From Anaerolineaceae bacterium (lineage in GTDB: Bacteria; Chloroflexota; Anaerolineae; Aggregatilineales; Phototrophicaceae), in contig PABP01000036.1 in assembly GCA_002699585.1 (NCBI GenBank), forward strand, positions 250,333-314,332: a stretch of DNA of 64,000 bases, read 5' to 3'. Position 1 is the first letter of the stretch; every line of letters starts with the position of its first letter. The notes below the pieces were generated by a model. The model did no database searches, had not been told where the DNA came from, and saw nothing but the letters and a program-made list of their open reading frames with translations. Positions 8,627 to 17,217 of this stretch are shown in pieces. Made by a program: the position numbers and the translations under genes.

Positions 8627-10150
8627 GTGTCGATACCCGATTTGACATCTCGGCTTGAACATGCGGACGACATCGTACGAGAAGGTTTTGGTGACAATCC
8701 GCCACCGGGATTCGCGCTCGGCGTGGTAGATGAGAGTGTGCCTGTCCTCGAAAGCCATTATGGTTACGCTGATCTAGAAACCAGGCAGCCTATCACAAGT
8801 AATACGGTGTTTCGTATCGGGTCTATCTCCAAGACATTTACAGCCATTGCCGTCATGCAACTCTGGGAACGTGGCTGTTTTGAACTGAATGACCCGATCA
8901 ATGATTATCTCAAAGCATTCGGACTTCATCCGCCAAATTCCGATGCACCAGCGATTACCATTCACCACCTTCTTTCACACACATCAGGGTTAGGACGCGG
9001 CGAGACATTCCGTGAGTTCGTAGACGTCTATGGGCATTTCAGCGGCAGATGGAAATCTCGTTTCAGATCACTCAATGAATTTTATGGGCCGCAGGGTTTA
9101 CATCCGATGATCCCGGCAGGAGAGAAATACAGCTATTCAAACAATGGCTATGCCATACTCGGCCAACTGATTGAAGACGTAAGCGGACTGTCCTTCGCTG
9201 ACTATATGCGTCAGCAGGTGTTTGACAGCCTGGGCATGACCGCGAGTGATGTTGTCATGCGTGGGGGTGTGGGACGTGCTCTAGCTGGCGGCTATCGAGG
9301 ACGGTCCGGGCAGTATGTGCCTATTCGCCCAACCGAGATTCTCCAGCAAGGCGCAGGTGCCTTGCTGTGCAGCCTGAAGGATCTGATGTCCTTCGTCATA
9401 GCGCTTATTCGACAGGATGAACGGCTGCTGCGTACAGAGACCTGGCAGTTGATGCAGCAACCACACTGGCAACTTGATCCCCGGCTGTGGGCAGAGGCGT
9501 ATGGCGTTCAATTCTACACGTTAGAGGAACACAAAATTTACAATCAATCAGGCGGTGCTGGCGGCTTCAATGCAAACATCACGTTCAGTCCTGATCATCA
9601 GCTAGGCATCGTCACACTGTCCAATCGCACGCTGACAATAGAAACCTACCGGATCGCCAAAGCGCTAATGCGCCATCTTTTAGACGCGCGACCTGCGATT
9701 TCGGAGGCTGATCGCCATGCAAGCAGCCCCCGTTTATCAAAGAATCAGTTGGAATCGTTCACCGGTTATTACGCACCCTCACCTGGATGGAAAATCAACA
9801 TCGACTTTTACACGGACTTCGGGTTTGCTGGCGTAACTATCGCCATTGAGGACGGTCTGCTGAGGATGCATACAGATTTAGGTCGTCTTGCGGATGGCAT
9901 CCACCTCTATCCCGACGCAGATGACCCTTACCTGTTTCATGGTCAACTGGGCGGTTGGTGTCCATTCATTTTTCATCGCAGCGCAAGGGGCCAGATTGAC
10001 GGCCTGCTATTCGATTTTCATCACCATTTGCATCGCCATCCTCTTACTACCAGCCTGAAACATCGCCTGAGATATGTCATGGGGTGGAGCCTTGCTACGA
10101 TCATATTGCTTGGCGTGCTGCTCCACCGGATGCGCAAATCACGATATTAA
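8627..10150 (+). CDS. Serine hydrolase, beta-lactamase (class C)/penicillin-binding-like, membrane anchored
   Basis: 507 residues. The N-terminal ~350 residues are a class C beta-lactamase/PBP4*-like domain: SISK (nucleophile Ser and Lys, residue ~66) in RIGSISKTFTAIAV, YSN at ~168 in YSYSNNGYA, and a degenerate third motif in YNQSGGAGGF. Residues ~370-480 form a lipocalin-like or accessory C-terminal domain, and a single hydrophobic helix close to the C-terminus (WSLATIILLGVLLHR) probably anchors it. No N-terminal signal peptide is evident, so the orientation is unclear. GTG start with GGGGAGG upstream. Likely a peptidase or esterase rather than an antibiotic resistance enzyme. Confidence 0.86.
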   Translation: MSIPDLTSRLEHADDIVREGFGDNPPPGFALGVVDESVPVLESHYGYADLETRQPITSNTVFRIGSISKTFTAIAVMQLWERGCFELNDPINDYLKAFGLHPPNSDAPAITIHHLLSHTSGLGRGETFREFVDVYGHFSGRWKSRFRSLNEFYGPQGLHPMIPAGEKYSYSNNGYAILGQLIEDVSGLSFADYMRQQVFDSLGMTASDVVMRGGVGRALAGGYRGRSGQYVPIRPTEILQQGAGALLCSLKDLMSFVIALIRQDERLLRTETWQLMQQPHWQLDPRLWAEAYGVQFYTLEEHKIYNQSGGAGGFNANITFSPDHQLGIVTLSNRTLTIETYRIAKALMRHLLDARPAISEADRHASSPRLSKNQLESFTGYYAPSPGWKINIDFYTDFGFAGVTIAIEDGLLRMHTDLGRLADGIHLYPDADDPYLFHGQLGGWCPFIFHRSARGQIDGLLFDFHHHLHRHPLTTSLKHRLRYVMGWSLATIILLGVLLHRMRKSRY

Positions 10151-10201
10151 CTGATGGGCCTTGGCCAGAACACGCAAACAGTAGCTGTCGTCTTAACGAA
10201 C

Positions 10202-10612
10202 CTATGCGTTTGATGTTGCCAAGTCAGGCTTGATGTCCACGACAGGCGTGCCGTCGATAGCTTCTATTGGGCCGATTTTGAGGGAATTGCCTTCGATTTC
10301 CAGCACAGTGACGGGATGTAAGCCAATCGGATTGGGGCGATCTGGCGAGCGTGTGATGAATACGCCTTTGGCCGGGTTCTGGATTTCCCCGCGTGGGTGC
10401 ACTTTGAGCACATCGCGCACAGATTGGTGCAGCCATGTCAAGACAATGAGCGAGTCACCAACAACGATACCATCGAGCGCGGGCAGGAATTCCGGCACCA
10501 TAACAATCCAGGCATCGGGTGCGCCTTCATGACTGCGGGGCGCGCCCTTGCGCAATTTCAGTTCCGAGCGAATAAAGCCAATCGGGTGCAGTGCGTAATC
10601 GATATCTGCCAT
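10202..10612 (-). CDS. tsaA: TrmO/TsaA-like tRNA N6-methyltransferase
   Basis: 136 residues covering the whole TsaA (YaeB/TrmO) beta-barrel: opening YALHPIGFIRSELKLRKGAP, central HPRG, the signature TRSPDRPNPIGLHPV, and closing EAIDGTPVVDIKP. The Escherichia coli member methylates t6A37 of tRNA-Thr using S-adenosylmethionine; other members may act on other substrates, so the tRNA role is by homology. Shorter than E. coli TrmO because it lacks the C-terminal domain. It converges on the serine hydrolase gene, and no clear terminator was seen between them. Confidence 0.85.
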   Translation of the reverse strand: MADIDYALHPIGFIRSELKLRKGAPRSHEGAPDAWIVMVPEFLPALDGIVVGDSLIVLTWLHQSVRDVLKVHPRGEIQNPAKGVFITRSPDRPNPIGLHPVTVLEIEGNSLKIGPIEAIDGTPVVDIKPDLATSNA

Positions 10613-10749
10613 GTTTTTTGCCTTTGTGATTTTCTTCTGCCATGTTCGTTAAATCGTAGTCCTAGGATAGGCATTCGGTCAATTGGCCTCATTGCCAAAA
10701 CTGCACTCTTTATGCAGAATGGCGCTATACACATTGAGATAGGTTGGCT

Positions 10750-12063
10750 ATGTCGGAAATCCCAAAGAAAAAGCCCCTTTCGCCGGAAGAGCGCGAGGGC
10801 ATTTATCGTAAAAATTTTGCTTATTTGTTGATTGATGGCATTTTGTTCATGGTGGCCCTGAACGGCTTTATGGGTGCCACCACTGTGATTCCAGACTTTG
10901 TCCGGCGGCTAACCGATTCAGAAATTCTGATTGGCTTATCGGGCAATCTATTCGGCATTGGTTTTGCGCTGCCGCAGTTGTTCATCGCCCGCTATATCGT
11001 GCGATCCGCCAGCAAGAAGTGGTGGTTCATTGGGCCGAACATCCCGGTGCGCTTCGTGATGCTGATCTTCGGCATACTGGTCTTGCTCATCGGGCCTGAT
11101 CAGCCTGAGTTGATCCTGCTGGCGTTTTTCCTGGCGTATGGTATTGCTGCCCTGGGCGATGGTCTGGTGGGCGTACCCTGGTCGGACCTGATCGGGACCA
11201 GCCTGGACAGCCGCTGGCGCGCGCGTATGTTCGGCCTGACCAGCGCCATTACGGGTGTGCTGATGCTGGCTATCACGCCGGTTATCGCCATCATCCTGGG
11301 GGAAAGCGGCCCTGGATTCCCGTATAATTATGGGCTGTTATTTTTGATCGCCGGTGGGATTTTTGCGACATCCATTTTGCCCGTGATATTCGTCAAAGAA
11401 CTGCCGGGTGGCAAAGCTGTAGAAAAGATCCCGCCGATTACAGAGTTCCTGCCGGACCTGGGGCGCGTTCTCAAGCATGATATCCCCTATCGGGCCATGA
11501 TTATCATTCGTCTGCTGACAGCCCTATTCTTGATGGCAGCGCCCTTCTACATCGGGTTCGCAACGGAAAAGCTGGGGCTCACCAGCGAAGTAGCCGTACC
11601 GAACTTGCTGGCCATGCAGACCGCTGGTGGTATCTTCGGCGCGATGTTGTATACCTGGATCGGTGCGCGCAGCAATGCCCGTTATCTGCGGCTGGCGCTG
11701 CTAGCCTCCGCGATGTTGCCCGCCAGTGCCCTGCTTGCCGACACGCTCGGCCCGCTGCCGCTGTATTTCGGTTTCTTCATGTCTGGCATTGGTACAACCA
11801 ACCTGATGTTTGGTTATACTAACTGGATCGTCGGCTATGCCAACGACGATGAACGCCCGATGTACGTCGGCTTGAACAACACCATCTTTGCTGTTTTCTC
11901 CATGATTACGCCGATTATCGCGGGTCTGGTCGCGCAAAGCGCCGGGTACGAAACATTGTTCGGCATTGCGCTGGTGATGACGTTGGCGGCACTCCTCATG
12001 ATGATGCGCTATATTCATGATCCTAAGGAAGAGCCTCCGATGGTTGTTGTTGCGGGGGATTAA
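10750..12063 (+). CDS. MFS transporter
   Basis: A 12-helix permease of ~437 residues preceded by a charged cytoplasmic N-terminus (SEIPKKKPLSPEEREGIYRK). Start set at ATG 10750; an in-frame TTG at 10744 adds two residues. It lacks the HEAT extension of the other MFS protein at the left end. Clear helices include FALPQLFIARYIV and PLYFGFFMSGIGTTNLMF. Substrate unknown. It precedes the LarA-like gene by 109 bp in the same orientation, so a link to hydroxy-acid uptake or export is possible but unproven. Confidence 0.88.
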   Translation: MSEIPKKKPLSPEEREGIYRKNFAYLLIDGILFMVALNGFMGATTVIPDFVRRLTDSEILIGLSGNLFGIGFALPQLFIARYIVRSASKKWWFIGPNIPVRFVMLIFGILVLLIGPDQPELILLAFFLAYGIAALGDGLVGVPWSDLIGTSLDSRWRARMFGLTSAITGVLMLAITPVIAIILGESGPGFPYNYGLLFLIAGGIFATSILPVIFVKELPGGKAVEKIPPITEFLPDLGRVLKHDIPYRAMIIIRLLTALFLMAAPFYIGFATEKLGLTSEVAVPNLLAMQTAGGIFGAMLYTWIGARSNARYLRLALLASAMLPASALLADTLGPLPLYFGFFMSGIGTTNLMFGYTNWIVGYANDDERPMYVGLNNTIFAVFSMITPIIAGLVAQSAGYETLFGIALVMTLAALLMMMRYIHDPKEEPPMVVVAGD

Positions 12064-12172
12064 GCAAAGAATCATTGAGTGAATCGTCATTGGTTTGGCA
12101 GTTTTTGGTACCTGCATCACAGATAAACTAACGACTCATAATCAAAAACTAGATTTATGAAAGGCCCTCATC

Positions 12173-13426
12173 ATGGATATGGTCCCGATTCCGCCGATGG
12201 TACACATCAAGCAAACCTTGCCGACCGCGCCTGTGGTTGATGTCGATGCCAAGCTCGAAAGCGAGTGGGCACGGCTGGGTTTGAGTGAGCAAGTGAAGGG
12301 TAAGCGGATCGCGTTGGGGTTCGGCAGCCGGGGCGTATCCAAAATCGACCAGATCGCCCGCAAGCTGGTGTCGCTGGTCAAAGAAGCAGGCGGTCAGCCG
12401 TTCATTGTGCCTGCGATGGGCAGTCATGGTGGGGCCACGCCAGAGGGGCAAATCGATGTGTTGGCCGGGTTGGGCATCACCGAAGCCAGCGTGGGCTGCC
12501 CGATTGAAGCCACGATGGACGTGGTCGACCTGGGTATGACCGAGTGCGGCCTGCCAGCACTCATCGACCGCAATGTGGCTGAAGCCGATGGCTTCATGGT
12601 GGTCAACCGCATCAAGGTGCATACCGATTTCCACGGCAAACATGAAAGCGGCCTGCTCAAGATGATGGGCATCGGCCTGGGCAAAGAACGTGGTGCGAGT
12701 GCCATTCACCGTTTCGGCGTGGAGGGCCTGCGCGATTATATGCCGGTTATCGCCAAGCACATGGTCCAATCGCTAAATTTCGTGGCCGGGTTTGCCACCG
12801 TCGAGGATGGTCAGCATCAGGCCGTGTATTTAGAAGGTTTTGATAGCGATAGCCTGGTGGCCGGGGAACAACGCCTGCTGGAAATCTCCCGTGACTTGAT
12901 GCCACGCCTGCCTGTCGATGACATCGATGTGCTGATTATCGATGAGATGGGCAAGGACATCAGTGGCGCGGGTATGGATACAAACATCATCGGGCGCTGG
13001 TATATCGCGGGTGAAGCCGAGCCAGAAAGCCCACGCATCAAGCGTATCGTCGTACTGGATTTGACCGAGGCATCACACGGCAATGCTACCGCCTATGGGT
13101 TGGCGGATTTCACTGTGCGCCGTTTGTTCGACAAAAGGGACATCGCCATCACGACGAAAAATCTGTTTACAAGCGGCTTTTTGTTGCGGGCACGCATGCC
13201 CCTGGTTTTTGCAACCGACGAAGAAGCCATTCGTTCAGCGATTTTCGATGCGTTCCGGCGGACGCAAGAATTTGCTAATGCGCGGGTCATGCGCATCAAA
13301 AACACGCTGGAAATCGAAGATGTGTGGGTCAGCCCGAATATCGCCGACGAGCTGCGTGGCAAGTCGAATATCACAGTGGATGGTGACGCGCAGCCGATGG
13401 CGTTCACTGAGGGGCATTTGTTTTAG
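12173..13426 (+). CDS. LarA-like (DUF2088) isomerase-family protein
   Basis: 417 residues related to the nickel-pincer lactate racemase LarA. An N-terminal Rossmann-like half ends in AMGSHGGATPEGQ, which lines up with the LarA catalytic His loop (xGTHRPxTPEE); the second half has NRIKVHTDFHGKHESG then LLKMMGIGLG, which matches the region holding the second catalytic His and the cofactor-linked Lys. LarA homologues racemise or epimerise hydroxy acids and sugar acids with a nickel-pincer cofactor. No cofactor synthesis genes (larB, larC, larE) are in the window. Its end carries copy A of the paired-hairpin repeat. Substrate unknown. Confidence 0.75.
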   Translation: MDMVPIPPMVHIKQTLPTAPVVDVDAKLESEWARLGLSEQVKGKRIALGFGSRGVSKIDQIARKLVSLVKEAGGQPFIVPAMGSHGGATPEGQIDVLAGLGITEASVGCPIEATMDVVDLGMTECGLPALIDRNVAEADGFMVVNRIKVHTDFHGKHESGLLKMMGIGLGKERGASAIHRFGVEGLRDYMPVIAKHMVQSLNFVAGFATVEDGQHQAVYLEGFDSDSLVAGEQRLLEISRDLMPRLPVDDIDVLIIDEMGKDISGAGMDTNIIGRWYIAGEAEPESPRIKRIVVLDLTEASHGNATAYGLADFTVRRLFDKRDIAITTKNLFTSGFLLRARMPLVFATDEEAIRSAIFDAFRRTQEFANARVMRIKNTLEIEDVWVSPNIADELRGKSNITVDGDAQPMAFTEGHLF

Positions 13427-13433
13427 ACCACGA

Positions 13434-13530
13434 ACCCCCATCCTCAGTCCTTCCCCCAAAGGAGGAAGGATGCCTTTATTATGGAATTTGTTGCAAATTG
13501 AAATCCCCTCGTTATAGAGGGGATTTTTTG
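13434..13530 (+). repeat. Paired-hairpin 3'-end repeat, copy A
   Basis: Begins 7 nt after the stop of the LarA-like gene. It opens with CCCCCATCCTCAGTCCTT, then GGAGGAAGGATGCCT, a ~25-nt variable spacer, and the stem AATCCCCTC/GAGGGGATT. Copies B (25186-25282, minus) and C (57405-57501, plus) share both conserved blocks and the order. Confidence 0.7.
13502..13529 (+). terminator. Intrinsic terminator after LarA-like gene
   Basis: AATCCCCTC (13502-13510), 6-nt loop, GAGGGGATT (13517-13525), then TTTT. It is the second hairpin of repeat copy A and faces the converging SMP-30 gene. Confidence 0.8.
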
Positions 13531-13550
13531 GTAACAGAATGATGCGAGTC

Positions 13551-14459
13551 TCAGTGGCTAAAACCGCGCGTGTTGAGGTTGATGGCATACAGCGAAGTCG
13601 TCGCCGTGATGTACAGGCGATTGCCCTCAGGGCCACCGAAAGCACAGTTGGAAATGGTCTCTGGGACCCGAATTTTGCCCAGTCGCACGCCATCTTCAGC
13701 ATAGACCTGGATGCTATCGGCGGAACTGGTGAACAGGTAGCCGTTCTGATCAAAGCGGAAGCCATCGGCCATGCCGGGGTCAATGTGGCAGAAGGTGCGG
13801 CCATTGGTCACGGATTTACCATCGACCACATCATAAACGCGGATGACACGCTCGACATTGGGGTCATGTGAAGCCCCGGTATCAGCCACGTACAGGCGCT
13901 GTTCATCCAGCGAGAAGGCGATGCCATTGGGCTTAATCATGTCGTCGATGACGAGCGTCGTTTCACCAGTCGCGGGATCATGGCGGAACACATAGCAGCC
14001 GTCTAAATCCGGGTCGGATGCATAGCCTTCTTTGGTTCCGGGCAGGATGCCATAAGGCGGGTCGGTGAACCAGATAGTACCATCGGATTTAACGACGACA
14101 TCGTTGGGTGAGTTGAACTTTTTGCCCTGGTAGTTATCGACCACAACCTGCACCGTACCATCGTGTTCAGTGCGGGTGACGCGACGTTTGCCATGCTCGC
14201 AGGTGACCATACGCCCTTGTAGATCGAGCGTGTTGCCGTTGCTGTAGTTCGATGGTTCGCGGAAGAGGCTGACCTCGGCTTTTTCATCGGACCAGGCCCA
14301 CATGCGATTACCGGGCACATCACTCCAGACGAGCAGGCCACTCTTTAAGTAAACGGGGCCTTCCGCCCAGGTGCAATTGGTGACGAGCTTCTCCAGTTTG
14401 GCATCCGGCAGCAGCAAATCCTTGAAGCGATCATCAAAAATCTCAAATAAATCTGACAT
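13551..14459 (-). CDS. SMP-30/gluconolactonase family protein
   Basis: 302 residues forming a six-bladed SMP-30/gluconolaconase/LRE propeller. Metal ligands expected in the family are visible: the Glu in CTWAEGPVY, the Asn in KFNSPNDVVV, and the late Asp in LYVADTGAS. IWFTDPPYG is a typical blade motif. Predicted Ca/Zn-dependent lactone hydrolysis in sugar-acid metabolism, in the cytoplasm as no signal peptide is present. It converges on the LarA-like gene, so shared pathway is possible but they are not an operon. Confidence 0.9.
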   Translation of the reverse strand: MSDLFEIFDDRFKDLLLPDAKLEKLVTNCTWAEGPVYLKSGLLVWSDVPGNRMWAWSDEKAEVSLFREPSNYSNGNTLDLQGRMVTCEHGKRRVTRTEHDGTVQVVVDNYQGKKFNSPNDVVVKSDGTIWFTDPPYGILPGTKEGYASDPDLDGCYVFRHDPATGETTLVIDDMIKPNGIAFSLDEQRLYVADTGASHDPNVERVIRVYDVVDGKSVTNGRTFCHIDPGMADGFRFDQNGYLFTSSADSIQVYAEDGVRLGKIRVPETISNCAFGGPEGNRLYITATTSLYAINLNTRGFSH

Positions 14460-14514
14460 GGTTGTTTTGTCTCAGTCTAAGTTATCCATAACCTAGTACT
14501 CATTATAGCCAACA

Positions 14515-14546
14515 AGAAAATCGCCCGCACATGTGTACGGGCGATT
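14515..14546 (-). terminator. Terminator of the secreted small protein gene
   Basis: Stem AATCGCCCG (14519-14527) / CGGGCGATT (14538-14546); on the minus strand it is followed by TTTTCTTG. It serves the minus-strand gene ending at 14604. Confidence 0.7.
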
Positions 14547-14603
14547 GGTTACTTTTGTGAACCGTAGCCTGTTTGATTGTCTACGGCTTAGAATCCAAGC
14601 AGG

Positions 14604-15077
14604 CTAGCCGTTGCGGCCATGGCCATTGTTGTTCCGGTTGCTCTGGCCATTCTGATTGGCGTGTTCAGCGCCGGGTGCGCAGTTGACGACGGCCGTCTCG
14701 CGGTGAATGACCACTTCTGGCAGGCCATTGCCGGCGCTGCTCGTCCAGATGAAGACCAGACGGTTGCCCTTGGCTGTACCCAAATTGAAGGGGAGTACAT
14801 CGGTACCCGCGAATCGCGCTTCACCGACGATATTCCTAGCCGTATGATCGTGAATCACGGTGCCGGAGCTATCCGTAATGATGATACGATGTTCTTCTTT
14901 TCCTACGCCTGTATTATCACGATCTGCCATATAGTTGTGGCTGGCGTAAGTCAGGCTATCACAACGCCATTCTGTGATACTAAACCCGTCCAGATCCATT
15001 GCCGAAACCACCTGGCCGAGGAAGGCCAGCATCAACACGATGAGTGTTACCCGTATTGCTATCGCTTTGTGTTTCAT
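14604..15077 (-). CDS. Secreted protein of unknown function
   Basis: 157 residues with a signal peptide (MKHKAIAIRVTLIVLMLAFL, cleavage likely after VVSA). The mature part is a small beta-rich domain with two cysteines (WRCDSLTY and VVNCAPGAE) and it ends in a low-complexity Asn/Gly/His tail (NQNGQSNRNNNGHGRNG). I do not recognise the family. Start ATG 15077 follows GAGGGGATACACC. A single transcription unit with its own terminator at 14515-14546. Confidence 0.7.
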   Translation of the reverse strand: MKHKAIAIRVTLIVLMLAFLGQVVSAMDLDGFSITEWRCDSLTYASHNYMADRDNTGVGKEEHRIIITDSSGTVIHDHTARNIVGEARFAGTDVLPFNLGTAKGNRLVFIWTSSAGNGLPEVVIHRETAVVNCAPGAEHANQNGQSNRNNNGHGRNG

Positions 15078-15399
15078 GGTGTATCCCCTCTTTTGCAGAT
15101 GTCCCTCCTAAATTGCCGCGTCCGTGTTCGGCGTCGTGCAATGGTGTGTAAGTGCCAACTTATAGGGTCTGCAAAACAAATTAAAACGAAAAGTAATTTT
15201 TAACACATGAACAGCTTACATTAAGTAACCTAACGGCAACCTATCAAAAAATGGTCGTTGATTTACGAAAAACCTTACAAAATATAAGAGCATGTAATAT
15301 ATACGCTAATAGCATCATGCCAAGAGGACAAGATGTTACTGCGGGTAATCCAGTTATGTATTTTTAGCGTCCTGCTTCGCTTAAATACGGAGACCGAAG
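15078..15399. other. Intergenic region, no assigned gene
   Basis: An AT-rich 322-bp stretch containing the leader of the minus-strand secreted protein. I see no convincing gene or hairpin. A short plus-strand ORF beginning at 15333 runs antisense into the next gene and is treated as a shadow. Confidence 0.5.
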
Positions 15400-15807
15400 T
15401 TATTCCTGCGCTGCATCTTCTGCACGCCACTGGTCGAAGAGGGCATCGGCAGCGGCCTCGTCCGCGACAAAGTAGACCGCCCCATCGGCGGTGGGAATCA
15501 TATTGCCGACGTGGACATGCACGGCATCGAGTTGGTCCATTGGATAGCCGAGGACGACCGCTTTGCCACTCATCGCGGGGGTGTTGATTTTGCCGAAGCT
15601 GCGCACATGCACCGCCGCGCCCGACGGCATCTTAGTCCGGGTGCCTTTGCGCAGGTCGATCAGCATGTGTACCGGATGCGGCAGGCGCAGCATAGAGAAG
15701 GAACAGGCCCGCGCCGCATGATGGTAATCACGCCAGTTCCAATCGCCCTCAGCGATGAGCTGCATCACTGTTTGTCCTTCGTCGCGCCACTCAAAATGGA
15801 AAGCCAT
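15400..15807 (-). CDS. STAS/SpoIIAA-like small protein
   Basis: Start set at ATG 15807 (MAFHFEWRDEG), which has AAGGA 8 nt upstream, rather than TTG at 15852. The 135-residue protein has an alternating beta-alpha layout: a first strand (TVMQLIAEGDW), an amphipathic helix, a strand MLIDLRKG, a helix, the strand KAVVLGYP, then VYFVADEAAADALFDQW. The last segment matches the end of SpoIIAA/STAS-like domains, where a strand is followed by an Ala-rich helix. Distant relative of the array at 17218-20393. Function unknown; family members often serve as protein-interaction modules. Confidence 0.6.
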   Translation of the reverse strand: MAFHFEWRDEGQTVMQLIAEGDWNWRDYHHAARACSFSMLRLPHPVHMLIDLRKGTRTKMPSGAAVHVRSFGKINTPAMSGKAVVLGYPMDQLDAVHVHVGNMIPTADGAVYFVADEAAADALFDQWRAEDAAQE

Positions 15808-15989
15808 CCGTCTGTTCCTTATCCGTGCATCCCTTATGGGCTGGGAAACCAATCATGGCCCTACTTTAAACCGCCGATGGATCCCTGTCCACAGGCGACT
15901 GAGTCATGATGCGCCATCCAGTTCTTAACTACGCCCTCAACCCAAAATATGGTACAGTTCTGCCAGATAGACACATCAGAAGTTCCCAC

Positions 15990-16745
15990 ATGACCACGAC
16001 CGGATTTGACAGCCCTGTATTTGACGACGACCCTATTCTGGGCCGTTTTGTCGCTTATTTCCCCAGCTATCGACTGCGGCTACTCATTATTGGCGGGCTG
16101 CTGTATGGCATCCCGGTGCTGGTGCTGCAAGTGCTGCTGGCCAATGTTGAAGGCGCCAGCGTACTGATTATCGGCAGCTACGCGGGGATTGCCCTGCTGG
16201 TCGGCTGGTATGTATTGCACCTTTGGAACCGCGAGGTCATCGTCTACGAGAACGGCTTTACCTATCGACAAGGCAGCCAGATTGGCTATTTTCGGTTTGT
16301 GGACATCACGCGCATTCATCAGCACGCGGAACGGGTATCGTACTTCGGCATCTTCAAGCGCGATGTGATTACCTATACGCTGCATACCGACCAAGCCGAG
16401 GTCTTGCATGTGAATGCGGTTTACAAAGATGTGGCCAAGCTGGGCCTGCTGCTGGAAAGCAAAATCACAGCAGCGCGGCAGCCGATTGTCGAAGCACAAT
16501 TGGAAGCGGGTAAGCTGGTTGAGTTTGGCAGTTTAACAATGACTGACAAGGGCCTGCGCTATGCTGAGCATGTACTGGCCTGGGATGATTTTGGCAAGGT
16601 AGCCATCGAACGTGGCGCCCTGCGGCTCCTAGATCACAATCAGGTGGAACATGTGAGCATTCCACTGGCTGAACTGGATAATCTGATGCTGCTGGTCAAG
16701 TTGCTGCGCGACCATCAGCCGACTGCTGAAAGCACGCCTGCATGA
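15990..16745 (+). CDS. Membrane protein with PH-like cytoplasmic domain, unknown function
   Basis: Start set at ATG 15990 (MTTTGFDSPVFDDDP); the frame is open from 15906. Two adjacent transmembrane helices at residues ~31-52 and ~58-78 precede a beta-rich part with YENGFTYRQGSQIGYFRFVDITRIHQ, which resembles the bacterial PH-like domains found in DUF6585-type proteins, followed by a second similar beta segment (LTMTDKGLRYAEHVLAWDDF). The family assignment is tentative. It overlaps the next gene by four bases (ATGA), so the two are translationally coupled. Confidence 0.65.
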   Translation: MTTTGFDSPVFDDDPILGRFVAYFPSYRLRLLIIGGLLYGIPVLVLQVLLANVEGASVLIIGSYAGIALLVGWYVLHLWNREVIVYENGFTYRQGSQIGYFRFVDITRIHQHAERVSYFGIFKRDVITYTLHTDQAEVLHVNAVYKDVAKLGLLLESKITAARQPIVEAQLEAGKLVEFGSLTMTDKGLRYAEHVLAWDDFGKVAIERGALRLLDHNQVEHVSIPLAELDNLMLLVKLLRDHQPTAESTPA

Positions 16746-17212
16746 TCTACGAGATTCACCTGTATGTCCCCAAGGCCAAGCACCTCAGCCCTAAGATGAT
16801 CGACTGGTTGTACGAAAACGGACAAGGGCAATCGCCGGAGTGGCACTGGCCCGTTCGGAAAATCCGGCAGAAAGCTTTAGCACGGCATATGCTGCGCCTG
16901 GACCCTTCCCTGGTGCCGATACAGGCCCCTGGCGGCGATGTCGAGCTGCATTATCCAGATGAGCGTATTGGCCTGGTAATGTATATCCATGACCGGGGCG
17001 TGATTGTGTTCTTCCCGTATATGGCCTACAGCATTTATTCGCGGGTGGTGTTGGGGATTTGCTATACGTATATTCGCTTTTTGTACGATGCAGCCGGCTT
17101 CTGGAGTTTTGACCCACAGTTGAACGTCATTAGCTATGCCGACGATTTCGTCAGCATTGAAGATACGGCGGCCCTCATGGACCAGATGCTGCCCAAGCAG
17201 TTACAGGGGTAA
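16742..17212 (+). CDS. Conserved-looking hypothetical protein
   Basis: 156 residues, translationally coupled to the preceding membrane protein through ATGA. Sequence is rich in aromatic residues, with alternate strand and helix segments (MIYEIHLYVPKAKHLSPKMI; VELHYPDERIGLVMYIHDRG; VIVFFPYMAYSIY) and one moderately hydrophobic segment (VVLGICYTYIRFLYDAAGFW) that is too polar for a confident membrane call. I do not recognise it. The tail SYADDFVSIEDTAALMDQM looks helical. Coupling implies it works with its partner. Confidence 0.6.
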   Translation: MIYEIHLYVPKAKHLSPKMIDWLYENGQGQSPEWHWPVRKIRQKALARHMLRLDPSLVPIQAPGGDVELHYPDERIGLVMYIHDRGVIVFFPYMAYSIYSRVVLGICYTYIRFLYDAAGFWSFDPQLNVISYADDFVSIEDTAALMDQMLPKQLQG

Positions 17213-17217
17213 GCGCC

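Noticed and set aside
15333-15587. Plus-strand ORF of 84 codons preceded by GAGGAC
   Set aside because: Most of it is antisense to the STAS-like gene 15400-15807 and has no signal or domain.
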